64,000 bases of DNA, from NCBI RefSeq assembly GCF_014643255.1, contig NZ_BMJI01000002.1, positions 62,001-126,000 on the forward strand. Direction: 5' to 3'. Position numbers and translations under genes: made by a program. This document shows, one piece after another, positions 49,653-57,522 of the stretch (the first letter of the stretch is position 1; the number at the start of each line of letters is the position of its first letter). The notes beneath the pieces were generated by a model. It was given only the letters and a program-made list of their open reading frames with translations. It searched no databases and had not been told where the DNA came from. The stretch is from Tersicoccus solisilvae (GTDB lineage: Bacteria > Actinomycetota > Actinomycetes > Actinomycetales > Micrococcaceae).

Positions 49653-51824
49653 ATGGCTGCATCCACGCCGGGGGAGGACTCCGGCCAGGCGGCGCTGCTC
49701 GACCTGCCCGCGGCCCGCACGGCGGCGGCCGTCGAGGACACCGCCGAGCCCGTCGATGTCGTGCGCGTCGTCGTCGACAGCCCGCTGCCGCATCTGGATC
49801 GGCCGTTCGACTACCGTGTCCCGGCCGCGATGAGCGAGTCGGTCACGGTCGGGTGCCGCGTCACCGTCCGCTTCTCCGGCCGGGTCCGTTCCGGCTTCGT
49901 GGTGGACCGGGTACGCGAGCCGGACCCGGACGGGCGGCTGGCCGACCTGCAGCGCGTCGACTCGTCGGTGCCCGTGCTCACCGGCGCGGTGCTGGAACTG
50001 GCCCGCGCGGTCGCCGCCCGTTACGCCGGTGTCACCTGGGACGTGCTGCGCGCCGCCGTGCCCTCCCGCGTCGCCTCCGTCGAGAAGGCCCTCGACGTGC
50101 CGCCCGCGCTGCTGCGCTGGACGGGCGACGGCGACGGCGACGACCGCCTCGACGAGGCGACGGACGACACCGCCACCGACGACACCGAGGCCCCGACGAC
50201 GGTGGGCCGGGTGCCCACGGACCCGGCCTTCTCCCTCTATCCGCACGGTGAGGTGTTCCTCGCCCACCTGCGCGACGGCGGATCGCCCCGCGCCGTGCTG
50301 GACGCGGCCCCCGGGCACGGGCCGCATGCCTGGCCCGAGCTGCTGGCCGCGGCGATCGAGGCGTGTCATGCCTCCGGCCGGGGCGCGATCGCCGTCGTGC
50401 CGGACCTGCGCGATCTCGCCCGGCTGGAAGCCGCGCTGAGGGAGCGGCTGCCCGCGGGCACCGTCGTCCGGCTCAGCGCCGACGACGGGCCGACGCCGCG
50501 CTACCGGAACTACCTGGCCCTGCGATTCGGGGCGGCGCGGGTGGCGATCGGCACCCGGTCCGCCGCCTGGGCGCCGGTGCGGGACCTCGGCCTGCTGTGC
50601 CTCTGGGACGACGGGGACGACCTGCACGTCGAACCCCGCGCTCCCTATCAGCACAGCCGCGAGGTGCTGTTGCTGCGCGCCGGTCAGGCGGACACCGGCG
50701 TGCTGCTGGCCGGCGCGGGTCGGAGCACCGAGGCGCAACGACTGGTGGAGTCCGGGTGGGCGCAACCGCTCAGCCCGGACCGGCACACTCGCCGCCGGAC
50801 GGCACCGCGCGTGGTCAGCACCGTCGACAGCGTCCAGTCCGCGCGGGATCCGCTCGCCCGGGTGGCCCGGTTGCCGCAACTCGCGCACGAGACCGCCCGC
50901 GCGGCGCTGGCCCGTGGGCCGGTGCTCGTGCAGGTGGCACGCACCGGGTACGCACCCGCGCTCTCGTGCCAGCGGTGCCGGCAACCCGCCCGCTGCCCGC
51001 ACTGCGCCGGGCCGCTCGCGGTCGCCGGGCGGAACGCACCGCCGGTGTGCCGCTGGTGTCACCGCCACGCCCCCGGATACACGTGCCCGGTGTGCGGCGG
51101 TACCGCCCTGCGGATGATCGCCGTCGGGGCGCTGCGCACCGCGGACGAACTGGGCCGGGCGTTCCCGCAGGTGCCGGTCATCTCCTCGTCCGGGGATCAC
51201 ATCCGCACCGACGTCCCGGACGAGCCGGCGCTCGTCGTCGCCACGTCCGGCGCCGAACCCGTTGCGGTCGGCGGGTACGCCGCCGCGCTGCTGCTCGACG
51301 GGGACGCGATGCTCGAACGCGAGTCCCTGCGGGCGGCGGAGGAGACGGTGCGGCGCTGGTTCGGCGCGGCCGGCCTGGTCCGCGGCGCCGCGGACGGCGG
51401 CGTCGTGGTCGTCACGGCGGGGGAGTCCGCCGCCGTCGCGGCCCTGGTGCGCTGGGATGCCGCGGGCTTCGCGGAGCGGGAGTACGCGCTGCGCCGTGAG
51501 CTGGCGCTTCCGCCGGCCGTCCGGGTCGCCGCCATCACGGGGACGCCCGACTCGGTCCGGGACCTGGTCGAGCGGGCGGAGCTGCCGCACGACTGCCGGG
51601 TGATCGGGCCGGTGCCGGTTCCCGGCGCGGACACCGACGCACCCGGGCCGGCGGTGCCGGACGCCGGTGCGGCCGGAACGCGGGAGGAGCGCGCGCTCGT
51701 GTTCTTCTCCTACCGGCACGGTGCCGCGGTGGCCGGCGCCCTCAAGGCCTCACGGGCGCGCCAGTGGGCCGCCAAGCGGGCCGCGCCGGCACACCTGCGC
51801 CTGGACGGCCTCGACCTGGTCTGA
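49653..51824 (+). CDS. priA: Probable primosomal protein N' (PriA), helicase motifs missing
   Basis: PriA restarts replication at abandoned forks. The 723-residue product has the N-terminal 3'-DNA-binding domain (RVVVDSPLPHLDRPFDYRVP). It also has the eight-Cys zinc region with CQRC, CPHC, CRWC and CPVC (about 439-480), and the C-terminal domain with REYALRRELALPPAVRVAAITG. The helicase core is degenerate: no Walker A GxGKT or DExH box is seen where they should lie. This is the known actinobacterial form, which probably works as a structural loader. The ATG at 49653 follows AGGAGGGAGG; longer starts lack one. Confidence 0.92.
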   Translation: MAASTPGEDSGQAALLDLPAARTAAAVEDTAEPVDVVRVVVDSPLPHLDRPFDYRVPAAMSESVTVGCRVTVRFSGRVRSGFVVDRVREPDPDGRLADLQRVDSSVPVLTGAVLELARAVAARYAGVTWDVLRAAVPSRVASVEKALDVPPALLRWTGDGDGDDRLDEATDDTATDDTEAPTTVGRVPTDPAFSLYPHGEVFLAHLRDGGSPRAVLDAAPGHGPHAWPELLAAAIEACHASGRGAIAVVPDLRDLARLEAALRERLPAGTVVRLSADDGPTPRYRNYLALRFGAARVAIGTRSAAWAPVRDLGLLCLWDDGDDLHVEPRAPYQHSREVLLLRAGQADTGVLLAGAGRSTEAQRLVESGWAQPLSPDRHTRRRTAPRVVSTVDSVQSARDPLARVARLPQLAHETARAALARGPVLVQVARTGYAPALSCQRCRQPARCPHCAGPLAVAGRNAPPVCRWCHRHAPGYTCPVCGGTALRMIAVGALRTADELGRAFPQVPVISSSGDHIRTDVPDEPALVVATSGAEPVAVGGYAAALLLDGDAMLERESLRAAEETVRRWFGAAGLVRGAADGGVVVVTAGESAAVAALVRWDAAGFAEREYALRRELALPPAVRVAAITGTPDSVRDLVERAELPHDCRVIGPVPVPGADTDAPGPAVPDAGAAGTREERALVFFSYRHGAAVAGALKASRARQWAAKRAAPAHLRLDGLDLV

Positions 51825-51831
51825 CGGTGTG

Positions 51832-51852
51832 CCCACGTGGACGTGTCGTGGG
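51832..51852. terminator. Weak hairpin between convergent priA and glycosyltransferase genes
   Basis: CCCACG (51832-51837) and CGTGGG (51847-51852) form a six-base stem with a nine-base loop in the 56-base gap between the two stops. It may serve both genes, but the stem is short and lacks a T-run. Confidence 0.35.
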
Positions 51853-51880
51853 ACCGGGACGGCCGGCCGGCGCGGACGGC

Positions 51881-53023
51881 TCAGCGGCGGCGGGCGATCC
51901 GGGTCAGCAGCCGCGACAGCCGCCCGGTCGCCGACCCGTCGACGGCATGCCGCTGCCGCACCACGTCCTCCGCCAGGTTCAGCAGGGTGCGCGCGGAGGC
52001 GTCCCAGTCGAAGTCGGCGGCGCGCTCGACGCCCCGGGTCGACGCGTCCGCGAACGCCCGCGGAACCTCCAGCTCCCGCACGGCGGCGGCCACCGCCGCC
52101 GGATCCGTCGGCGGCACGTAACGGACGGCGTCGGCGCCGACCTCCCGGAAGATCGGGATGTCACTGGCGATCACCGGCGTGCCCTCGGCCATCGCCTCCA
52201 CCAGCGGCAGCCCGTACCCCTCCGCCTGGGACAGGGTGACGAGGGCGGTGCACCGGTGTAGCAGGTCCGTGTACTCCTCGTCGCTCACCCCGTCGTGGAA
52301 CACCACGTCCGCGCCCGCCGGGATGCCCGCGGTCAGCTCCCGGCGTCGCACCGGCGGCACCCGGCTGAGCAGGTGCAGGGTGTACCCGGGCAGGTGCTCC
52401 ATCGCGGCGATCAGCGTCTCGACGTTCTTGTACGGCAGGAAGGCGCCCATGTACACGAGGGAGCGCTCCGGCGTCGTGCGGGGATCCCGCGGACCGGAGG
52501 AATCGGCCGGTTGCGGGGCGTTGCCGATCACCGTGACCGGGCGCCGGGTCAGCCGAAGCCGCGCGATCGCGGCCGCCGTGGTGGCGCTGACCGTGGCGAC
52601 GGCGTCGGCGCGGTTCAGCAGCAGCCGCTGCGGCCAGTACGCCCGATGATAGAGCCGCCACAGCACGCGCACCGGAGCGGGCAGGAACCCCGGCGGGGTG
52701 GGGTGCTCGTAGTAGATGGTGTCGTGCAGGGTCAGGATCAGCCCGTACCGGCGGCCGGCGCTGCCCATCGTCTGCATGGGGCAGAACACGACGTCGGGCC
52801 GCAGCCGGTTGACGGTACCGGCGATGACCAGTTCGGCGGGGGAGAGCGGGCTGCCGACCTTGACCCAGGGCACGTCCGGCAGCAGCTCGAGCTGGCGCTC
52901 GTCGTGGATCAGCATGACGACGTCGGTGTGCCGGGCCAGGGCGGCGATCAGGCTCGCGCCGTACCGGCTGATGCCGTCGTGCCGCCCGATCCGCGTGAAC
53001 CGCGCGTCCACCAGCAGCCTCAC
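51881..53023 (-). CDS. GT4-family glycosyltransferase
   Basis: The 380-residue product is a GT-B fold, family 4 type glycosyltransferase. The N-terminal half opens MRLLVDARFTRIGRHDGISRYG. The C-terminal donor site shows LVYMGAFLPYKNVETLIAAM and the EX7E-type motif SQAEGYGLPLVEAMAEGTPVIASD. Sugar donor and acceptor cannot be told from sequence; GT4 enzymes often transfer mannose or glucose to lipids or glycans. No membrane helix is seen. The GTG overlaps the hydrolase stop in GTGA with GAGGGGG upstream. It is the last of three minus-strand genes. Confidence 0.85.
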   Translation of the reverse strand: MRLLVDARFTRIGRHDGISRYGASLIAALARHTDVVMLIHDERQLELLPDVPWVKVGSPLSPAELVIAGTVNRLRPDVVFCPMQTMGSAGRRYGLILTLHDTIYYEHPTPPGFLPAPVRVLWRLYHRAYWPQRLLLNRADAVATVSATTAAAIARLRLTRRPVTVIGNAPQPADSSGPRDPRTTPERSLVYMGAFLPYKNVETLIAAMEHLPGYTLHLLSRVPPVRRRELTAGIPAGADVVFHDGVSDEEYTDLLHRCTALVTLSQAEGYGLPLVEAMAEGTPVIASDIPIFREVGADAVRYVPPTDPAAVAAAVRELEVPRAFADASTRGVERAADFDWDASARTLLNLAEDVVRQRHAVDGSATGRLSRLLTRIARRR

Positions 53024-53931
53024 GACGCCGCCCCCTCGCCGGTCGCGGCCGGATGCCGATCCAGGAAGTCGCCGATGAGCCCGGCGACCAGCTCCGGCGT
53101 CTCGTAGTGGGTCAGGTGGCCCACCCCGGCGATCACCGACAACTCGGAGCCGGGCAGCAGGGTGTGCAGCCGCCGCTGAGTGTCCAGGGGGGCGATGTCG
53201 TCCGCGTCGCCCGCGATCAGCTGCACCGGCAGCGTCAGTCGGCCCGCCACCTCCGTGACGGTGCCGGTGACCGACGCGGTGAACGCCTCCCGCACGACGC
53301 GCCGGTCGGCGAAGGCGCTGAAGTAGCGGCGGTGCTGGTCGTGGATGAACCGGCGCAGGGCGGGATCCTTCGTCGTGGCCATCACCTCGCTCATCAGCCG
53401 CACGATCACCCGGTTGCGCAGCAGCGCCTGCCCGATCGGTTCGGGGAGACGGGCGCCTGCGGCGTAGTACAGCTGGGCGAGCCGGGACATCAGCGCTTGC
53501 GGTCCCTCGAGCGCCGGCGCGGCGATCGGGTTGATCAGGGTGAGGCTGCTGAACGCGTCCGGACCAGCGGCGACGGCGTGCGCGGCGACGATCGAGCCGA
53601 AGGAGTGTCCCACCAGGGCGGGGGCGCCACCGGGCTGGACCGCGTCGGCGACCAGCCGGACGAACCGAGCGTACGCGGGCACGTCGTGCCGGCCGTCGAA
53701 CGGGGCGGCGGCGCCGAAGCCGGGCAGATCGGGCACGACGACGCGCCATCCCGGCGTCGCGCTCGACGAACCGCTCGCCAGCGCGGCGGCGATCCCCGCG
53801 AGGCCGTGGTGGTCGCCGCGGAAGCCGTGGACGAGCACGACGGTGCGGGCGGGTGCGCCCGCATCGCCGTACCACCAGACGGGAGCCCGGCGTCCGTCGG
53901 CCAGGTCGAGAGTGGCGGACCGAGCGTCCAT
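53020..53931 (-). CDS. Alpha/beta-fold hydrolase
   Basis: The 303-residue product has the alpha/beta hydrolase pattern: oxyanion segment LVHGFRGDHHG, nucleophile elbow GHSFGS, acid in AGDADDIAP and catalytic His in GVGHLTHYE. The catalytic triad is therefore complete. A cap region (about 140-215) lies between. The substrate is unknown. The start is either the ATG at 53931 or the GTG at 53934; the ATG shares one base with the upstream reductase stop (TGATG), and GGAG lies eight bases before it. The glycosyltransferase overlaps downstream. Confidence 0.85.
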   Translation of the reverse strand: MDARSATLDLADGRRAPVWWYGDAGAPARTVVLVHGFRGDHHGLAGIAAALASGSSSATPGWRVVVPDLPGFGAAAPFDGRHDVPAYARFVRLVADAVQPGGAPALVGHSFGSIVAAHAVAAGPDAFSSLTLINPIAAPALEGPQALMSRLAQLYYAAGARLPEPIGQALLRNRVIVRLMSEVMATTKDPALRRFIHDQHRRYFSAFADRRVVREAFTASVTGTVTEVAGRLTLPVQLIAGDADDIAPLDTQRRLHTLLPGSELSVIAGVGHLTHYETPELVAGLIGDFLDRHPAATGEGAAS

Positions 53932-54800
53932 CACATCTGCTCCGGGTCGGGACCGCCCCGGTCACCGCGGTCCAGCGCCGCGATCCGGGCCATCGTCTCG
54001 TCGTCGAGCCGGAACGAGAACAGGTCGACGTTCTGGGCGATCCGCTCCGCGCTGCTCGCCTTCGGGATGACGACGGTGCCGCGCTGCAGGTGCCAGCGCA
54101 GGATCAGCTGGGCGATCGAGACGCCGAGCGGTCCGGCGATCGAGGCGAGCTCGGCGTCGTGCAGGCAGGCACCACGGCCCAGCGGGCTCCACGCCACGGT
54201 CACGATGCCGTGCGCGGCGTGGAAGGCGAGCAGGTCGTCCTGCTGCAGATACGGGTGCAGCTCCACCTGGTTGACCGCCGGGATCACGTCCGTCTCCGCG
54301 AGCAGCCGCTCGAGCTGGCCGACGGTGAAGTTGCTGACGCCGATGCTGCGCACCGCGCCCTCGTGGTACAGGGCCTCGAGCTGCCGCCAGGCGTGCACGT
54401 ACCGGTCCGCCGACGGCACCGGCCAGTGGATCAGATACTGGTCCACGGTGGTCAGGCCGAGGGTTTCCCGGGACCGGGCGAAGGCCGCCCGCGCGTCGTC
54501 GTGCCGGTCGTTCCACAGTTTCGTGGTGACGAACACGTCCTCGCGGCGCAGACGGAGGTCGCCCGCCTCCGCGGCGGCCTCCCGCACGGCGGCGCCGACG
54601 CCGGCCTCGTTGCGATACAGGGCGGCGGTGTCCACGTGCCGGTACCCGGCCTCCAGGGCGAGGCCGACGAGCTCGGCCGCGCGCTCCGGTGGCACCTGGT
54701 AGGTGCCGAAGCCGACGGTCGGCATGGTCACCCCGTTGTTGAGCACGATCTGGTGCGGTACCGGGGCCGCGTGCGTGGTGCGGCTCGACGCTGGATCCAT
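53931..54800 (-). CDS. Aldo/keto reductase
   Basis: The 289-residue NADPH-dependent oxidoreductase has the catalytic tetrad Asp and Tyr in RHVDTAALYRNE, Lys in TTKLWND and His in YLIHWPVP. It also has the cofactor site GVSNFTVGQL and VIPKASSAERIAQN. It resembles AKR5-type 2,5-diketo-D-gluconate reductases, but substrates of such enzymes are broad. The ATG at 54800 lies seven bases after a TAGAGT -10 box, so the transcript is probably leaderless. First gene of a three-gene minus-strand unit with the hydrolase and glycosyltransferase. Confidence 0.9.
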   Translation of the reverse strand: MDPASSRTTHAAPVPHQIVLNNGVTMPTVGFGTYQVPPERAAELVGLALEAGYRHVDTAALYRNEAGVGAAVREAAAEAGDLRLRREDVFVTTKLWNDRHDDARAAFARSRETLGLTTVDQYLIHWPVPSADRYVHAWRQLEALYHEGAVRSIGVSNFTVGQLERLLAETDVIPAVNQVELHPYLQQDDLLAFHAAHGIVTVAWSPLGRGACLHDAELASIAGPLGVSIAQLILRWHLQRGTVVIPKASSAERIAQNVDLFSFRLDDETMARIAALDRGDRGGPDPEQM

Positions 54801-54807
54801 GGTCCCG

Positions 54808-54813
54808 ACTCTA
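54808..54813 (-). promoter_or_regulatory. -10 box TAGAGT of a leaderless reductase mRNA
   Basis: On the minus strand TAGAGT is followed by seven bases and the reductase ATG. There is no room for a normal ribosome-binding site after the expected transcription start. Confidence 0.5.
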
Positions 54814-54896
54814 TCCGTGCACGTGGAGCATGCTTTCGACGGGGGCGCGACACGGGCAACAGCGGTTGCGTCGGCGTCCACTTGCGCTGAAGATGT

Positions 54897-54922
54897 GGTG
54901 GGGACCACACCGGTTCCCCACC
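54897..54922 (+). promoter_or_regulatory. Hairpin in the glpF upstream region
   Basis: GGTGGGGACC (54897-54906) pairs with GGTTCCCCACC (54912-54922) with one bulged T and an ACACC loop. It lies about 87 bases before the glpF start in the 208-base gap between the divergent reductase and glpF genes. It may be an operator for a glycerol regulator or a leader hairpin; no known regulator motif was matched. A firm glpF promoter was not found. Confidence 0.4.
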
Positions 54923-55008
54923 CCATCGGCACCACGGGGATGTCCGTTCCACCCCGCGCACGAGGGACGACGACGTTCCGCGTGTCCGCTTCCATGAAGG
55001 AGTCAACG

Positions 55009-55755
55009 GTGTCACCAACCGCATTCGTGGCCGAGCTGATCGGCACCACGCTGCTGCTGCTGCTCGGCTGCGGCGTCGTCGCGAACGTCGCTCTCGCCCG
55101 CACCAAGGGCAACGGCGGCGGCTTCCTGATGGTCAACTTCGGCTGGGGCCTCGCGGTCTTCGCCGGTGTCTACGCCGCTGCCGCCTCCGGGGCCCACCTG
55201 AACTTCGCGGTCACCGTGGGACTCTGGGTCAACCCGCAGACGGAGGCCTTCGGTCCCGGCATCGACAAGACGTTCGGCAACGCCCTGCTGTACCTGCTCG
55301 CCCAGATGATCGGGTCGATCCTCGGCGCCGTGCTCGCGTGGGCCGCCTACAAGCAGCACTTCGACGAGGAGCCGGACCCGGCGAACAAGCTCGGGGTGTT
55401 CTCCACCGGCCCGGCCATCCGCAGCACCGCCTGGAACCTGATCACCGAGATCATCGGCACCTTCGTGCTCGTGCTCGTCATCGTCAGCTTCGGGAACAAC
55501 CCGAGCGGCCTCGGCCCGCTGGCCGTCGCCCTGCTCGTCGTCGGCATCGGGGCGTCCCTCGGCGGACCGACGGGCTACGCGATCAACCCGAACCGTGACC
55601 TCGGCCCGCGCATCGCCCACGCCTTCCTGCCGATCAAGGGCAAGGGCTCCAGCGACTGGGGCTACGCCTGGATCCCGGTCGTGGGGCCGATCGTCGGGGG
55701 CATCCTCGGCGGCCTGGTCGCCCCGCTCGTGCACTACGCCGCCACCGCGGCCTGA
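55009..55755 (+). CDS. glpF: Glycerol facilitator (MIP family) with altered NPA motifs
   Basis: The 248-residue product has six membrane helices and the two half-helix loops of the aquaporin/glycerol facilitator family. The first NPA motif reads NFA ([14 protein letters not shown]) and the second reads NPN ([12 protein letters not shown]). The Asp after the second motif (NxxRD) is the glycerol-facilitator type, and glpK follows directly, so glycerol uptake is the likely role. Normal members read NPA at both places. The GTG at 55009 is chosen for AAGGAG at 54997-55002; an ATG at 54994 would add five residues. Confidence 0.88.
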   Translation: MSPTAFVAELIGTTLLLLLGCGVVANVALARTKGNGGGFLMVNFGWGLAVFAGVYAAAASGAHLNFAVTVGLWVNPQTEAFGPGIDKTFGNALLYLLAQMIGSILGAVLAWAAYKQHFDEEPDPANKLGVFSTGPAIRSTAWNLITEIIGTFVLVLVIVSFGNNPSGLGPLAVALLVVGIGASLGGPTGYAINPNRDLGPRIAHAFLPIKGKGSSDWGYAWIPVVGPIVGGILGGLVAPLVHYAATAA

Positions 55756-55796
55756 GTCGCGCCCCCACCCGTTCACCCTCACGACAGGAGTCACTC

Positions 55797-57311
55797 ATGG
55801 CCGACTACGTTCTGGCGATCGACCAGGGCACCACGTCCTCCCGCGCCATCGTCTTCGACAAGTCCGGCAGCATCATCTCCACCGGCCAGCTCGAGCACGA
55901 GCAGATCTTCCCCCGGGCCGGCTGGGTCGAGCACGACCCGGAGGAGATCTGGACCAACGTCCGGGAGGTCATCGGCATCGCGCTGAGCCGTGCCAACCTG
56001 ACCCGGCACGACATCGCCGCCGTCGGCATCACCAACCAGCGGGAGACCGCGGTGGTGTGGGACAAGACCACCGGCAAGCCGGTCTACAACGCGATCGTCT
56101 GGCAGGACACTCGCACGCAGAAGATCGTCGACGAGCTCGCCGCCGACGGCGGGGTCGAGCGGTTCAAGGACAAGGTCGGCCTCCCGCTGGCCACCTACTT
56201 CTCCGGCACCAAGGTCAAGTGGATCCTCGACAACGTCGACGGCGCCCGCGAGAAGGCCGAAGCCGGCGATCTGCTGTTCGGCAACACGGACAGCTGGGTG
56301 GTGTGGAACCTGACCGGCGGCACCGACGGTGGCGTGCACATCACCGACGTCACCAACGCGTCCCGCACCATGTTCATGGACCTGGAGACCCTGTCCTGGG
56401 ACCAGGGCATCCTCGACGTGTTCGGCGTGCCCGCCTCGATGCTGCCGCAGATCAAGTCCTCCTCCGAGGAGTACGGCACGGTGCACAGCTCCCAGCTGCT
56501 GCGCGAGACGCCGGTGGCCGGCATCCTCGGCGACCAGCAGGCCGCCACGTTCGGGCAGGCGGCGTTCGAGAAGGGCGGCGCCAAGAACACGTACGGCACC
56601 GGCAACTTCCTCATCGTCAACACCGGGGAGGAGATCGTCCACTCGAAGAACGGCCTGCTGACCACCGTCTGCTACAAGCTCGGCGACGCGAAGCCGGTGT
56701 ACGCGCTCGAGGGCTCCATCGCCGTCACCGGCTCCCTGATCCAGTGGCTGCGGGACAACCTGGGCCTGATCAAGACGGCGCCCGAGGTGGAGGAGCTCGC
56801 CCGCACGGTCGAGGACAACGGCGGCGTGTACGTCGTGCCGGCGTTCTCCGGCCTGTTCGCCCCGTACTGGCGTGGCGACGCCCGCGGCGCCATCGTGGGC
56901 CTGACCCGGTACGTCAACAAGGGACACATCGCCCGGGCGGCGCTGGAGGCCACGGCCTTCCAGACCCGTGAGGTGCTCGACGCCGCCAACGCGGACGCCG
57001 GGGTCGACATGGAGGACCTGCGGGTGGACGGCGGCATGGTCGCCAACGACGCCCTGATGCAGTTCCAGGCCGACATCCTCGGCATCCCCGTGGTCCGCCC
57101 GAAGGTCGTCGAGACGACCGCGCTCGGTGCCGCGTACGCAGCGGGCCTGGCGGTCGGGTTCTGGCAGAGCACGGACGACGTGACCGCCAACTGGGCCGAG
57201 GACAAGCGCTGGGAGCCGCAGATGGACGCCGCCGAGCGCGACCGTCAGATGCGGCTGTGGAAGAAGGCCGTCACCAAGACCTTCGACTGGGTCGACGAGG
57301 ACGTCCAGTAG
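55797..57311 (+). CDS. glpK: Glycerol kinase
   Basis: GlpK phosphorylates glycerol to glycerol-3-phosphate, trapping it in the cell. The 504-residue FGGY kinase has the phosphate loop [44 protein letters not shown] (split motif around the glycerol site), WYLWNLTG-like WVVWNLTGG, and [18 protein letters not shown]. The His phosphorylated by PTS in Firmicutes (HHXXR-type loop) is not present in the matching loop, which reads SSEEYG. ACAGGAG lies upstream. Forms an operon with glpF (41-base gap) and ends at a strong terminator. Confidence 0.96.
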   Translation: MADYVLAIDQGTTSSRAIVFDKSGSIISTGQLEHEQIFPRAGWVEHDPEEIWTNVREVIGIALSRANLTRHDIAAVGITNQRETAVVWDKTTGKPVYNAIVWQDTRTQKIVDELAADGGVERFKDKVGLPLATYFSGTKVKWILDNVDGAREKAEAGDLLFGNTDSWVVWNLTGGTDGGVHITDVTNASRTMFMDLETLSWDQGILDVFGVPASMLPQIKSSSEEYGTVHSSQLLRETPVAGILGDQQAATFGQAAFEKGGAKNTYGTGNFLIVNTGEEIVHSKNGLLTTVCYKLGDAKPVYALEGSIAVTGSLIQWLRDNLGLIKTAPEVEELARTVEDNGGVYVVPAFSGLFAPYWRGDARGAIVGLTRYVNKGHIARAALEATAFQTREVLDAANADAGVDMEDLRVDGGMVANDALMQFQADILGIPVVRPKVVETTALGAAYAAGLAVGFWQSTDDVTANWAEDKRWEPQMDAAERDRQMRLWKKAVTKTFDWVDEDVQ

Positions 57312-57330
57312 CACTCTCGCTCCACCGTCC

Positions 57331-57365
57331 CACGTCGGCGCCGGGTTCGTCCCGGCGCCGACGTG
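57331..57365 (+). terminator. glpFK terminator, perfect 15-bp stem
   Basis: CACGTCGGCGCCGGG (57331-57345) pairs without mismatch with CCCGGCGCCGACGTG (57351-57365) around the loop TTCGT, 20 bases after the glpK stop. The leuS promoter begins only seven bases later. Confidence 0.85.
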
Positions 57366-57371
57366 CTGCGG

Positions 57372-57377
57372 TAGCAT
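57372..57377 (+). promoter_or_regulatory. -10 box TAGCAT of leuS
   Basis: TAGCAT directly follows the glpFK terminator. Seven bases later lies ATG (57385) of the leader peptide, so the leader may be translated from a leaderless 5' end. The leuS start is about 145 bases downstream. Confidence 0.55.
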
Positions 57378-57384
57378 GGAGCGC

Positions 57385-57405
57385 ATGCCGATCCGACTTC
57401 CCTAG
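57385..57405 (+). CDS. leuS leader peptide MPIRLP
   Basis: A six-codon frame ATG-CCG-ATC-CGA-CTT-CCC-TAG begins seven bases after the -10 box. An in-frame ATG at 57376 would give MERMPIRLP. Its one Leu codon is CTT, which is rare in this GC-rich DNA, next to the also uncommon CGA. A ribosome waiting for charged tRNA-Leu at CTT would cover the left arm of the stem at 57408-57416. The frame is seen; its role as an attenuator peptide is inferred from the terminator downstream. Confidence 0.5.
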   Translation: MPIRLP

Positions 57406-57449
57406 TGGCTGTGCCGGCGGAGGCCCCGTCCCCGCCCCACGGCACAGCG

Positions 57450-57474
57450 GCCCCTTGCGCAGCGAGGGGCTTTT
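57450..57474 (+). terminator. Attenuator terminator in the leuS leader
   Basis: GCCCCTTGC (57450-57458) pairs with GCGAGGGGC (57462-57470) over nine positions (one G-T) with a three-base loop, followed by TTTTGTGTGT. It is one of the few hairpins here with a T-run. Upstream, GCTGTGCCG (57408-57416) pairs perfectly with CGGCACAGC (57440-57448). A competing pairing of GCGGAGGCC (57417-57425) with 57449-57458, with one bulge and one mismatch, would block the terminator. This is the 1:2, 2:3, 3:4 layout of classical attenuation. Confidence 0.65.
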
Positions 57475-57522
57475 GTGTGTCCGGACCCGGCCCCGACGCG
57501 TACCGAAGGACGAGTGAGAAGC

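Noticed and set aside
57366-57522. T-box riboswitch before leuS
   Set aside because: No T-box consensus sequence or specifier-loop stem I was found. The small frame plus stems fits ribosome-mediated attenuation better.
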